Both the position numbers and the translations under genes were made by a program. Of a DNA stretch of 54,431 nt, positions 42,651-50,012 are shown in pieces; positions within the stretch are counted from its first letter, which is position 1, and every line of letters begins with the position of its first letter. The notes beneath the pieces are model-generated. The model made no database searches. It was not told where the DNA came from and worked only from the letters and a program-made list of their open reading frames with translations. The DNA comes from Bradyrhizobium sp. AUGA SZCCT0283 (GTDB taxonomy: Bacteria; Pseudomonadota; Alphaproteobacteria; Rhizobiales; Xanthobacteraceae), in assembly GCF_018130385.1 (NCBI RefSeq), contig NZ_JAFCLU010000041.1, positions 1 to 54,431 on the forward strand, given 5' to 3'.

Positions 42651-43820
42651 ATGGAGGACCGTTCGAACGAAACGAGCGAAGCCGGCGTGCTGGACAAGCT
42701 CCGGCGTCACATTCGCATTTTAGTCGATATCGGACGACTTGCGAGTGAGAATGACGAGTTGAATCGCTTCCTGGACCAGGCCGTCGTCCAGATCGCTCGG
42801 GCAGTCGAAATACACCATGTGAAAATTCTTCGATATCGTCCGGAGACGTCGGATCTTCTCCTCGTCGCAGGTGTCGGATGGAAGGAAGGTGTCGTTCGCA
42901 CAGCAACGTTGTCAGCAGACCTGCGTTCACCGCCTGGGCGGGCATTTCAGACCGCAGAGCCGGTCAGCATCAAAGATTTCAGAGAGCAAGATGAGTACGC
43001 TCCGTCGGATTTCCTGAAGGAACATGGCATCATCTCGGTGGCCAATGTGCCTGTGCTGATCGGGGGTGCGGCATGGGGCGTGTTGGAGGTGGATAGTACC
43101 TCGCCTAGAGACTTCAGTGAGGATACGAGTGACTTCCTATCGTCCGTTGCTGGCCTCATAGGCTCCGTACTGCGCCACCATGCACAGCCGGATAAAGAAG
43201 CACGCTTGATGGCTGCGGCTGCTGAGGCTCAGAAACAGGAGGTTTTGCTTCGCGAATTGCAACACCGTGTCAAGAACAACTTCCAGCTCGTTTTGTCCTC
43301 CATTTCCATTCAGAAGCGTCGGTATCAAGATCTGGACGTTCATCGCGCGCTGGATCATGTTGCAAGCCGCATCAACGCCATTTCACTTGCTCACGATCAG
43401 CTCGCATCGCGACACGAAGGCAGGACAGTCAGACTGTCCGATTACATTCGCGCTCTTTGCAGCACAATTCGTCAGCAGATCGACGCAGTCGAAATCGACG
43501 TAGAGTCGGACGAACTTGAATTGAGCGTTGATCGGGCCCTGCCAGTTGGTCTCATCTTGAACGAAGCGGCAATGAACAGCATTAAACATGCGTTTGGCCC
43601 GGACGTTGGCAAGATAAGAGTGAAATTGGTCGGGGGCATCGGTTACGGAGAGGCCCGCCTGACCGTTTCTGACAACGGCCGCGGCATCCGTAACCCGAGC
43701 GAACACGGGTCCGGACTGAAACTGATTGCTTCTCTTGCAAGACAGATCGGCGGCACCATAGAACAAGAAAGTTCAGATTCCGGGACGACAACGACCCTCA
43801 CGTTTCCGTTGATAAACTGA
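42651..43820 (+). CDS. GAF-domain HisKA_2 sensor histidine kinase
   Basis: 389 residues. The GAF domain covers about 28-175 ('ARAVEIHHVKILRYRPETSD', 'ISVANVPVLIGGAAWGVLEV'). The HisKA_2 dimerisation domain has the phospho-acceptor in 'LLRELQHRVKNNFQLVLSSI'. The ATPase domain has 'ALPVGLILNEAAMNSIKHAF', 'LTVSDNGRGI' and 'GSGLKLIASLARQIGG'. It is soluble. HisKA_2/HWE kinases include the known activators of the PhyR-NepR-EcfG stress cascade, which fits its place among EcfG-type genes; the link is inferred. Confidence 0.9.
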   Translation: MEDRSNETSEAGVLDKLRRHIRILVDIGRLASENDELNRFLDQAVVQIARAVEIHHVKILRYRPETSDLLLVAGVGWKEGVVRTATLSADLRSPPGRAFQTAEPVSIKDFREQDEYAPSDFLKEHGIISVANVPVLIGGAAWGVLEVDSTSPRDFSEDTSDFLSSVAGLIGSVLRHHAQPDKEARLMAAAAEAQKQEVLLRELQHRVKNNFQLVLSSISIQKRRYQDLDVHRALDHVASRINAISLAHDQLASRHEGRTVRLSDYIRALCSTIRQQIDAVEIDVESDELELSVDRALPVGLILNEAAMNSIKHAFGPDVGKIRVKLVGGIGYGEARLTVSDNGRGIRNPSEHGSGLKLIASLARQIGGTIEQESSDSGTTTTLTFPLIN

Positions 43821-43979
43821 GGGCTATGGTCGGAATTATTCGCGCCTAGATCGGGCGAGCATCAGTTAACCGTTCTCTTGAGGCAGGCAGGGTGGTAGGA
43901 ATGTTAGTTGGTTCAAATCCGAGCAGCGCGGGCGCCGGAAGACGATGGGCAAATTGCCGAGGGTACGTCGAAAGCTGCG

Positions 43980-44171
43980 ATGCAGAAGGTTTTGGAACGT
44001 GAGAACCGCCGAATTGGAGGTTTAGTGACTGATGCCTGCGCAATGGTAGCGGTCGCATATCATCGTGCCGCAGGGGTCTACGAAGCCGACGCAGACATGC
44101 GAGAGTTAGGAACTGCCGCTGTCCACCTACTAACGATGGCAACCTCCTATACCAACGCACAGAAGGAATGA
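43980..44171 (+). CDS. Small hypothetical protein, 63 residues
   Basis: From ATG 43980, 'MQKVLERENRRIGGLVTDAC', 'AMVAVAYHRAAGVYEADADM', then 'TAAVHLLTMATSYTNAQKE'. It is helical with a Cys, with no signal or known domain. The frame is open further upstream to TTG 43908. It is tail-to-tail with the second phasin gene. Confidence 0.45.
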   Translation: MQKVLERENRRIGGLVTDACAMVAVAYHRAAGVYEADADMRELGTAAVHLLTMATSYTNAQKE

Positions 44172-44195
44172 TTTACGACAACCAGTTCAGAACGC

Positions 44196-44678
44196 TTAGG
44201 CTATCCGCTTGGTATTTAGTTCAGCCATCTCTTTCGAATACTTCCCGAACATGGCGATCTGCTTGCTTGTGAATTCTGCAATGACAGTGAAAAACTCGAC
44301 GGGCGACCTAATTGTCGCCAGCCTCTGGCTGAATTCAAACGCAAATGTCATGTTAGCCTGCGCCAATTCCAGCAGCTTTGCTTGATAAGCGCGCGCATTT
44401 GCGGCGGCTGAAGATAAATCAAATCTTTTGCTCAAACTGCTGTCAGTCATCAAGTAAGGGACATCTTCTTGTAGGGCTGTCACTGGCTTTTCGATTACAA
44501 GGGGAGCCGCTGGCTTTGAATCGTTGTGAGGCTTGGGGGACGATTCAGCCGAGCCTGCCACAACCGAGCGACTGATCTTCGGGCTTCTGACGATAGTCTG
44601 GGCGGCCCGCTGGGCCTTCGCAGCTATTTTCGGGCTGCGCGCGTGTTTTGACGCCGTTGCCGATCTGCGTTTGCTCAT
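44196..44678 (-). CDS. Phasin-family protein with a basic N-terminal tail
   Basis: 160 residues from ATG 44678. The first 60 residues are Lys/Arg/Ser-rich and repetitive ('ASKHARSPKIAAKAQRAAQT', 'IVRSPKISRSVV'), and a phasin_2-type helical part follows: 'ARAYQAKLLELAQANMTFAF', 'RLATIRSPVEFFTVIAEFTS', 'MFGKYSKEMAELN'. The basic tail resembles granule/nucleoid-bridging phasins. A near-consensus EcfG promoter lies 51 bp upstream. Confidence 0.82.
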   Translation of the reverse strand: MSKRRSATASKHARSPKIAAKAQRAAQTIVRSPKISRSVVAGSAESSPKPHNDSKPAAPLVIEKPVTALQEDVPYLMTDSSLSKRFDLSSAAANARAYQAKLLELAQANMTFAFEFSQRLATIRSPVEFFTVIAEFTSKQIAMFGKYSKEMAELNTKRIA

Positions 44679-44729
44679 CTGACACTCCAAAGGATGGATT
44701 AGGACCACGGGGTCATTCGTAACAAAGAC

Positions 44730-44754
44730 AACAGGCGCTGCAGTTTAACGTTCC
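44730..44754 (-). promoter_or_regulatory. EcfG-like promoter of the second phasin gene
   Basis: Minus strand GGAAC-N16-TGTT, one mismatch to the consensus, 51 bp before the start codon. Confidence 0.5.
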
Positions 44755-44828
44755 AAACGGCAAGTTATGGACGAGACTGTGGCTTTTCAGGCTATCTGGC
44801 GTTCAGGCCAGGGGGTCTGCCTGCACCG

Positions 44829-45110
44829 CTACTTCCGTCGGCGTCGCGTTCGCTTAAGCACACGGTTTCGGCTCCGACCCGAAAGCCGCTTCGCATTTTT
44901 CGCTACATGCTGTCGGTATCGATGAACTATTTCATCCCCGGAAGCACCAGCCACTAGACTTGCGGTAGCTTCGAAAGCCGCGTTTATCTTTTCGCTGACC
45001 ATTAAATTTGCTTCGCGTCGGGCGCTTCTCCCGCCTCGCATCAGCTTCATCATCCGAAGCGCAATTACTGCGTTTGCTTCTGCTGCCAACAACATAAAAG
45101 GATTGAACAT
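44829..45110 (-). CDS. Small VSEK-motif protein, 93 residues
   Basis: 'MFNPFMLLAAEANAVIALRM' is an amphipathic or membrane-proximal helix, followed by 'GGRSARREANLMVSEKINAA', 'FEATASLVAGASGDEIVHRY' and a very basic tail ('RSRNRVLKRTRRRRK'). Remnants of the same family lie at 36214 and 54040. It is next to phasin genes and is plausibly granule-associated, but this is inference. An upstream GGAAC-N16-CCTT (45132-45156) is a weak EcfG-like match. Confidence 0.65.
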   Translation of the reverse strand: MFNPFMLLAAEANAVIALRMMKLMRGGRSARREANLMVSEKINAAFEATASLVAGASGDEIVHRYRQHVAKNAKRLSGRSRNRVLKRTRRRRK

Positions 45111-45142
45111 CCGCTGTGCTCCACTTGTAACAAGGCGAATGG

Positions 45143-45424
45143 TCAGAAATTGTTCCGGAAGCGCCCGGCACCTTGATCGTCAAACCGAACGCATACGGGA
45201 GGGAGGTCGCTGATCACGTTTGCAGCGACTAGCCTGCCGTAGGAACTTCGTGCATTCTGTTCTACTCGAATTTGTGCGGCGCTGAGGTCGCCGCGGAATA
45301 GTGCGTCGAACGGGTCGCGCGACCTGAATGACAGTCTACGCTGACATTCTGGCGCGGACAGATGCACGGAAACGGCTCCGGCGGAGCGCGCCAGAGCCGC
45401 CAACCTTGGAGGTTTTCGCCCCAT
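45143..45424 (-). CDS. Possible hypothetical protein, 93 residues
   Basis: 'MGRKPPRLAALARSAGAVSV', 'FRSRDPFDALFRGDLSAAQI' and 'ARSSYGRLVAANVISDLPPV' have fairly natural composition, but the ribosome binding site is poor and no family is recognised. It may be spurious. Confidence 0.35.
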   Translation of the reverse strand: MGRKPPRLAALARSAGAVSVHLSAPECQRRLSFRSRDPFDALFRGDLSAAQIRVEQNARSSYGRLVAANVISDLPPVCVRFDDQGAGRFRNNF

Positions 45425-45502
45425 AAATTTGCAAGCGCTGCCGCGCAACAATGGCGGATGGGTTCAGTCTCGAAAGAACGTCTGGATCGGCTATTTTAGA
45501 CA

Positions 45503-45528
45503 AAACGGCCCGCCGAAGCGGGCCGTTT
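45503..45528 (-). terminator. Rho-independent terminator of the stress-protein operon
   Basis: A perfect 11-bp stem AAACGGCCCGC/GCGGGCCGTTT with a tetraloop, 24 bp after the stop at 45552. The minus-strand downstream tract is TGTCTAAAAT. Confidence 0.85.
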
Positions 45529-45551
45529 GGATGTTTTATTATTTAGCGCAG

Positions 45552-46163
45552 TCAACCGCCGTACAGGGCTCGTTCCTTCCGGACCTCCTCCGCGCCGTAG
45601 GGCTTGCTGGCAGGATCAAACGATTTCCACCCAGCCTTTTGCCAGGCGGCACTCCGATCACGCAGGTTGATGGCAGACTCGTTCAATATTGAATCGAGGC
45701 GCGACCGGTCCGCATCGGCCACTCGCGCCGACACCAGCGTACCTCCACGACGGACGCCCTCGGCGTAGGAGTGAGCATCCTCTGCCGAAACGCCAGCCTC
45801 GGTGAGCGCTCCGACAATACCGCCGATAGCTGCTCCTGCCGCCGCGCCAACCGCCGTCGCGGCCAGCCAACCAGCTGCGACAACGGGTCCGAGGCCGGGG
45901 ATCGCCAGTAAGCCGAGCCCGGCAAGAAGGCCGGCCGTGCCACCTACGCCCGCACCAATGCCGGCGCCTTTCGCTGCACCTTCGGCGCGATCGTCGACGC
46001 CATCGCGGTCGCGATCCACCTTCTTGTCGGTGTTGAACCAGCTGTCTGAATTATTGGCGACGATGCTGATGTCCGAGTGCGGCACGCCTGCGGATTCGAG
46101 GCGCCGAACAGCCTGCTGAGCGTCATTGTAGTTGTCGTAAAGACGACAAATTGTAACGGTCAT
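45552..46163 (-). CDS. General-stress-type Gly-zipper protein, 203 residues
   Basis: N-terminal 'MTVTICRLYDNYNDAQQAVR' and 'RLESAGVPHSDISIVANNSD' form the small YflT/general-stress-like alpha-beta domain. The middle is a hydrophobic Gly/Ala zipper ('GAGIGAGVGGTAGLLAGLGL'), and a second alpha-beta part is 'GGTLVSARVADADRSRLDSI'. It probably associates with membranes. The ribosome binding site is aaggaagg. Second gene of a two-gene operon behind an EcfG-like promoter. Confidence 0.82.
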   Translation of the reverse strand: MTVTICRLYDNYNDAQQAVRRLESAGVPHSDISIVANNSDSWFNTDKKVDRDRDGVDDRAEGAAKGAGIGAGVGGTAGLLAGLGLLAIPGLGPVVAAGWLAATAVGAAAGAAIGGIVGALTEAGVSAEDAHSYAEGVRRGGTLVSARVADADRSRLDSILNESAINLRDRSAAWQKAGWKSFDPASKPYGAEEVRKERALYGG

Positions 46164-46175
46164 GCTAAACCTTCC

Positions 46176-46492
46176 TTACTTGGCAGTATTGACGTTGCCT
46201 TGAAAATCGACGCTTACCGCAGTGGCTGCCCCGCCCTTGCTCGCCTTGCCGCGCCAGACACCATTGTCGTCCTTTTTCAATTCGGTGACGTTGGTGTAGC
46301 CGGCATCCTCGATCTTCGACTTGGCTTGTCCTTCAGTGAAGCTGTTGCGACCCGCGATAGGAGCATTGTAGTTGTTTTGACTAGGGCTGTTGACCGCGTT
46401 GTTGTTCGGTCCCGACTGCGCGGGCGGGTTTTGCGCCGATGCTGTGGTAGCCGCTAATAATCCAAACAAATTAAAAGAAGTGAGCGTTTCAT
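46176..46492 (-). pseudogene. Small exported PepSY-like protein, frameshift in the signal peptide
   Basis: ATG 46492 with a GGAG ribosome binding site begins 'MKRSLLLIC', then one missing base shifts the frame before 'GLLAATTASAQNPPA' and the mature domain 'GRNSFTEGQAKSKIEDAGYT' and 'VWRGKASKGGAATAVSVDFQ'. Only a TTG (46469) inside the signal peptide starts the long frame, and it would lack the basic n-region. With the base restored it is a 104-residue secreted protein. It is 12 bp upstream of the Gly-zipper gene. Confidence 0.7.
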
Positions 46493-46522
46493 AGTTTTCT
46501 CCAGAGTTTAAGGAGCGAGCAT

Positions 46523-46547
46523 AACCTCTCGCTACCGCTTTAGTTCC
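46523..46547 (-). promoter_or_regulatory. EcfG-like promoter of the stress-protein operon
   Basis: Minus strand GGAAC-N16-GGTT, one mismatch, 31 bp upstream of ATG 46492. Confidence 0.5.
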
Positions 46548-46581
46548 TAATCCTGTGAGTTAGGCGCTTACGCGCTTTGCC

Positions 46582-46733
46582 AGGAACCCCCACCGCTTGA
46601 GCTGCGCCGGCCGGAATATCGTTCGCGCGGCAGTGGAGCGCCTTCCGGCTGATCGTAATGGATGCACACAGGCCAAAACGTCTGCACCATGCGAACTCCA
46701 ATCGTGATTTGGGCCGAGCCTGATATTGCGATC
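46582..46733 (-). pseudogene. Phage terminase fragment, copy 1
   Basis: 'DRNIRLGPNHDWSSHGAD', then one frame over 'VCIHYDQPEGAPLPRERYSG' and 'RRSSS'. It parallels 'DRNIGLGPNYDWSSHAADGF' of the fragment at 53495-53884. The 'HDWSSHAAD' motif is the nuclease-site Asp region of terminase large subunits. The surrounding 46548-46897 contains no other gene. Confidence 0.6.
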
Positions 46734-46897
46734 ATCGTTCGATCGCTTTCGAGATCCAGCCGAGCGTATCCAAGCCGTCCTTGCGCCTAGGCCGAACGTT
46801 GCATGGGGGGTCCGAAAGAGCCGCGATAGAACGGGTAGAAAAGTCCACCCTCTTGAATTGGCTGACCATCATTCGAGCGACGTGGCGTGGCCATCTA

Positions 46898-46922
46898 GGA
46901 ACACTTCAACGTTGGCGTCGTT
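46898..46922 (+). promoter_or_regulatory. EcfG promoter of the hemolysin III gene
   Basis: GGAAC-N16-CGTT, perfect consensus, 32 bp upstream of ATG 46955. Confidence 0.75.
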
Positions 46923-46954
46923 TACACTCGGTCAACCTAGCGGCGTCGAATTGA

Positions 46955-47626
46955 ATGAATCAACATGACTCCAAAGCGCTCGAAACGGATAGACTGTTTG
47001 CAAAGAATAAGAGCGCGAACCACCGCACCACAGTAGGTGCGATCCCATGGAATTATGATCGTTCCGAATTAATTGCAGATGGAGCGATTCATTTTGTCGG
47101 GGTTGGCATGGGATTGGGCGCAACGACGACGTTGATCGTCCTGACAAGTGGTTCCAGTGCATCCATCCATCCGGTCATCGTTGCAGGTTATGCGCTGTGC
47201 TTACTTAATATGCTGGTGTTCTCTGCGGCCTATAACCTCTGTCCGGTATCGCCGCGGAAGTGGCTGCTAAGGCGGTTTGACCAGTCTGCGATACCTCTCC
47301 TCATCGCGGCCACCTATACGCCGTTCATCACGCAACTTAACGACCGCGACTTGGCAGCGTCCTTACTAGTCGCCCTATGGTTTTTGGCTGCTATCGGGAT
47401 CGTCCTGAGGCTGCTTTTCCCGGGTCGTTTCGAGCGCCTCTCCGTCGTGTTATATATTGCCATGGGATGGAGCGGCATTATTGCATACGACAAGGCTGTC
47501 GCGTCACTCTCCGGCTCGATCCTAACGTTCATCGCAACTGGCGGAGTATTGTATACGTTAGGAGTTATCTTCCATCTATGGGAACGATTGCGCTACCAAA
47601 ATGCCATTTGGCACGCATTCGTGTAG
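46955..47626 (+). CDS. Hemolysin III/PAQR-family membrane protein, truncated by a nonsense codon
   Basis: 223 residues with seven hydrophobic segments, typical of the HlyIII/adiponectin-receptor fold: 'LIADGAIHFVGVGMGLGATT', 'NMLVFSAAYNLCPVSPRKWL', 'DQSAIPLLIAATYTPFITQL' and 'NAIWHAFV'. TAG at 47624 stops the frame. Reading on gives 'LGAACHFNAVWDLAIA' and a natural TAA at 47675-47677. The missing tail holds the last His of the conserved zinc site (HxxxxxxxxH), so the sequenced form is probably impaired. Perfect EcfG promoter upstream. Confidence 0.82.
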   Translation: MNQHDSKALETDRLFAKNKSANHRTTVGAIPWNYDRSELIADGAIHFVGVGMGLGATTTLIVLTSGSSASIHPVIVAGYALCLLNMLVFSAAYNLCPVSPRKWLLRRFDQSAIPLLIAATYTPFITQLNDRDLAASLLVALWFLAAIGIVLRLLFPGRFERLSVVLYIAMGWSGIIAYDKAVASLSGSILTFIATGGVLYTLGVIFHLWERLRYQNAIWHAFV

Positions 47627-47677
47627 TTGGGCGCCGCCTGCCACTTTAATGCGGTCTGGGATCTTGCTATCGCTTAA

Positions 47678-48111
47678 CGAAACGAAAGCCTGCAATTCTT
47701 TTCAGACGCTTTACCCAGCCGCCGTGCTGTTGGACACACTTGCGCAGCGCCATGGCGATAATCGCCGGTCATGTCGCGGATCTTGCAGACCAACACGATA
47801 CCAGAGAGCGTTCCCCCAACACCAGCAGCCACGATTACCCTGTCGACCGTCGCAAGCCCATCAATGATCCAGAGCGCCAGGCCCGACGTCAGGGCTGACA
47901 GCATTTTCCACGACAAATCGTCGGCGCTGTCGCGCGGCCATGCTTTCTTGACTTGCGGCAGGTAAGATTGCAACGTCAATGCGGGCCGCAAACCCGCCCA
48001 ACAACCTCACGCGAGTGCTCTCGGCCATCAAGGCGTCGGTCTCCAGTCGAGTTGCCGACATGATGACCACCCGCACATCCCCAAGCCTCGAATCTGCGGA
48101 TGGTGTGATAC
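47678..48111. other. 434-bp region with no intact gene
   Basis: Minus-strand 47667-47753 encodes a natural-looking 28-residue tail ('MALRKCVQQHGGWVKRLKRI', then 'AGFRFVKR') without an upstream frame. Two longer minus-strand frames (47674-48115) have partly protein-like stretches ('RVVIMSATRLETDALMAEST') that I cannot place. They are probably fragments of a lost gene. Confidence 0.35.
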
Positions 48112-48651
48112 TCATTCGGCTTCCTTCTTCTCCCGCGCGCGCAGGTCACGGGCGATGGATTCGACCTGCGTATGTTGTGAGAGATCCTTGTTGTCTGGAT
48201 CGTGAACGGGCAATTTCAGATGAACCGCGATCTCTCCGAGCATTTTGAGAATCTTCGTCGCCTCCTCCTCTGCGAGCAGATTGATCTGAAGGTCGAGATG
48301 ATTGCGTCTTTCGGATGTACGGTCGATTGCATTCTGCCGTATCAAGACGAAGGACGTCAGCAGAACGGCCTCTAGCCCGAGAACGACGGCTAACAATGGG
48401 AATGGATACGGGTCGAAAGTCCAATGCGTCGGCGCCAGACCAACATTGAACGCGATTCAGCCAAGAACCATTGCGCATTCGAACAGCATGAAATACACGG
48501 TGCCGACGAACCACCCGATGGCGTGCGACAGACGATGGTACGGCGATAACGCCTCCTGGTCTTCTTTCTCCAGTTTCAAAATGGATTCGATGTTACGCGT
48601 GGCCGTATCTGAGTATCTCGCGTTTGTCCCGCGATGGATTAGCGTTGTCAC
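48112..48651 (-). pseudogene. DUF1003 membrane protein with an internal TGA
   Basis: From GTG 48651, 'TATRNIESILKLEKEDQEAL' and 'SHAIGWFVGTVYFMLFECAM' give helix 1, then 'VLG' and TGA at 48457-48459 where Trp is expected. The same frame continues 'IAFNVGLAPTHWTFDPYPFP', 'LLAVVLGLEAVLLTSFVLIR' and a coiled coil to 48112. The single stop sits between the two membrane helices. The start overlaps the iron-permease gene by 59 bp. The family is of unknown function. Confidence 0.82.
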
Positions 48652-49129
48652 GACCCCCCGCTCTATCGGCCGCCCGCCTCGCCTTTTCGCCGGTCTTCTC
48701 AACGGAGACCTCTCCGGTTTTTTCTGCCTGTGCGCGGGTTTCGCACTTGGTCCGGATTTCCTCGAGTTCATCATCGGTCAGATGTTCAATTCCAACGAAG
48801 GAATTACGAGCCGCACTGACGCGGATCAGTTCATCCAGCTTGACCTGGATCGCGGCGCTGTCGCGGTTCTGGGAATTTTGAATCAAGAACACCATCAAGA
48901 ATGTCACAATTGTGGTGCCCGTATTGATGACAAGCTGCCAAGTATCGGAATAGCCGAACAAAGGCCCTATAACGGCCCAAACTATCACCACGCAGGCAGC
49001 AATGATGAACGTCGAGGCGTGGCCCGCAGCCTGCGATGTCCGGTTGGCCACATCCCCAAACACTCTGGCGAACCCTGTCGGCTTCTCCTTGCATTGCTTC
49101 TCGCGAGAAACCTGCAAGGACTGCCTCAT
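48593..49129 (-). CDS. Low-affinity iron permease-family membrane protein
   Basis: 178 residues from ATG 49129; the frame is open to 49219. Helices 'HASTFIIAACVVIVWAVIGP' and 'GTTIVTFLMVFLIQNSQNRD' with the following 'AAIQVKLDELIRVSAARNSF' are the PF04120 signature. The tail is Lys/Glu/Arg-rich. Relatives carry the FET4-like name, but bacterial ones have only two helices and unproven transport. The gene overlaps the DUF1003 gene, so the two are coupled. Confidence 0.82.
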   Translation of the reverse strand: MRQSLQVSREKQCKEKPTGFARVFGDVANRTSQAAGHASTFIIAACVVIVWAVIGPLFGYSDTWQLVINTGTTIVTFLMVFLIQNSQNRDSAAIQVKLDELIRVSAARNSFVGIEHLTDDELEEIRTKCETRAQAEKTGEVSVEKTGEKARRAADRAGGRDNANPSRDKREILRYGHA

Positions 49130-49217
49130 CGTTTTTTTAGTCCGGCCCACAGTTCCTCCGCCGCTGCGCCCGATCCGCTCCGTTGACAATTTGGGGCTCG
49201 CAGCACTTATCGGCATC

Positions 49218-49242
49218 AACAGCCGTCGTCAGCTTGAGTTCC
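49218..49242 (-). promoter_or_regulatory. EcfG-like promoter upstream of the iron-permease gene
   Basis: Minus strand GGAAC-N16-TGTT, one mismatch. Its position supports the ATG at 49129 over the longer frame, because transcription would begin near 49208. Confidence 0.45.
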
Positions 49243-49299
49243 ATTATGGACCGTAACCCGGCCGGCCGCCCGGCGTCTTGGCCGCCGCCCTAAACCTCA

Positions 49300-49971
49300 T
49301 CACGTGCCAGAGCGACTTCGTTGACCTGCTTTAAAGATCGCTGGTAGTTCAAGCAGCTCATCCGCAACAGCGAAACAGCCGGCCTCCAGTAGCACTTGTT
49401 TGGCAAAACCACCTGTAAGAAGCCCGGCGGCCGCAATGCCCGCTCCGCTCGCGGCCTCGGCGTCATACGGAGTGTCTCCGACCATGACGGCTTGCCCAGC
49501 TGAGATCCCGAGCTTTCCAAGCGCCAGCCCGACTAATCGTGGATCCGGCTTGCCGTGTTCGACGTCGTCCCCGCATGCCATGGCATCGATGAGATCATCG
49601 ACATTCAGTAGCGAGCGGTAGTGGCAGAGTTCAGGGCCCTTGCAGTCCGTGGCGAGCGCAATCCTACCGCCGCCCTCCCTTAGTGCCTCGAACACTTCCC
49701 GCACACCCGTGAACGCCTTAACGCTTCCCAGGTATTTGGCTTCGTAAATTTTCCCTTGGGCTTCCAGCACCTCCTGCCGCTCGCGTGCGTTCAGGTCTGG
49801 GGCTACAAGCTGAAGGGTTTGATCGCCGTCTAGTCCGGAATAAAGTTGCAGGAGCTCGTAGGGAACGCTAACGCCGAAGTCGCCCAAGCACACCTGAAGG
49901 CTCAGCAGGTTTTTCTGCACGCTGTCCACCAGCGTGCCTTCGACATCGAATATGTAACCGCTAAACAGCAT
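49300..49971 (-). CDS. HAD-superfamily phosphatase, phosphoglycolate-phosphatase-like
   Basis: 223 residues. Motif I is 'FSGYIFDVEGTLVDS', with the nucleophilic Asp kept but Glu in place of the second Asp (DVEGT). Motif II is 'ALATDC' (Thr), and motifs III/IV are 'HGKPDPRLVGLALGKL' and 'VMVGDTPYDAEAASGAG'. The helical cap lies between about 18 and 90. It hydrolyses small phosphate esters; the substrate is unknown. A ggagg ribosome binding site precedes ATG 49971. Intact. Confidence 0.9.
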   Translation of the reverse strand: MLFSGYIFDVEGTLVDSVQKNLLSLQVCLGDFGVSVPYELLQLYSGLDGDQTLQLVAPDLNARERQEVLEAQGKIYEAKYLGSVKAFTGVREVFEALREGGGRIALATDCKGPELCHYRSLLNVDDLIDAMACGDDVEHGKPDPRLVGLALGKLGISAGQAVMVGDTPYDAEAASGAGIAAAGLLTGGFAKQVLLEAGCFAVADELLELPAIFKAGQRSRSGT

Positions 49972-50012
49972 ACCGCCTCCGCCGCAGGAACGCGCAACGG
50001 TTCACTTTTGTC

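Noticed and set aside
40811..48459. Reassignment of TGA to tryptophan, suggested by TGA at Trp positions in DUF72 and DUF1003
   Set aside because: Most genes end in ordinary TGA stops and use TGG for Trp, and equal numbers of frameshifts and a TAG/TAA also occur. Recoding does not explain the pattern; decay or base errors do.
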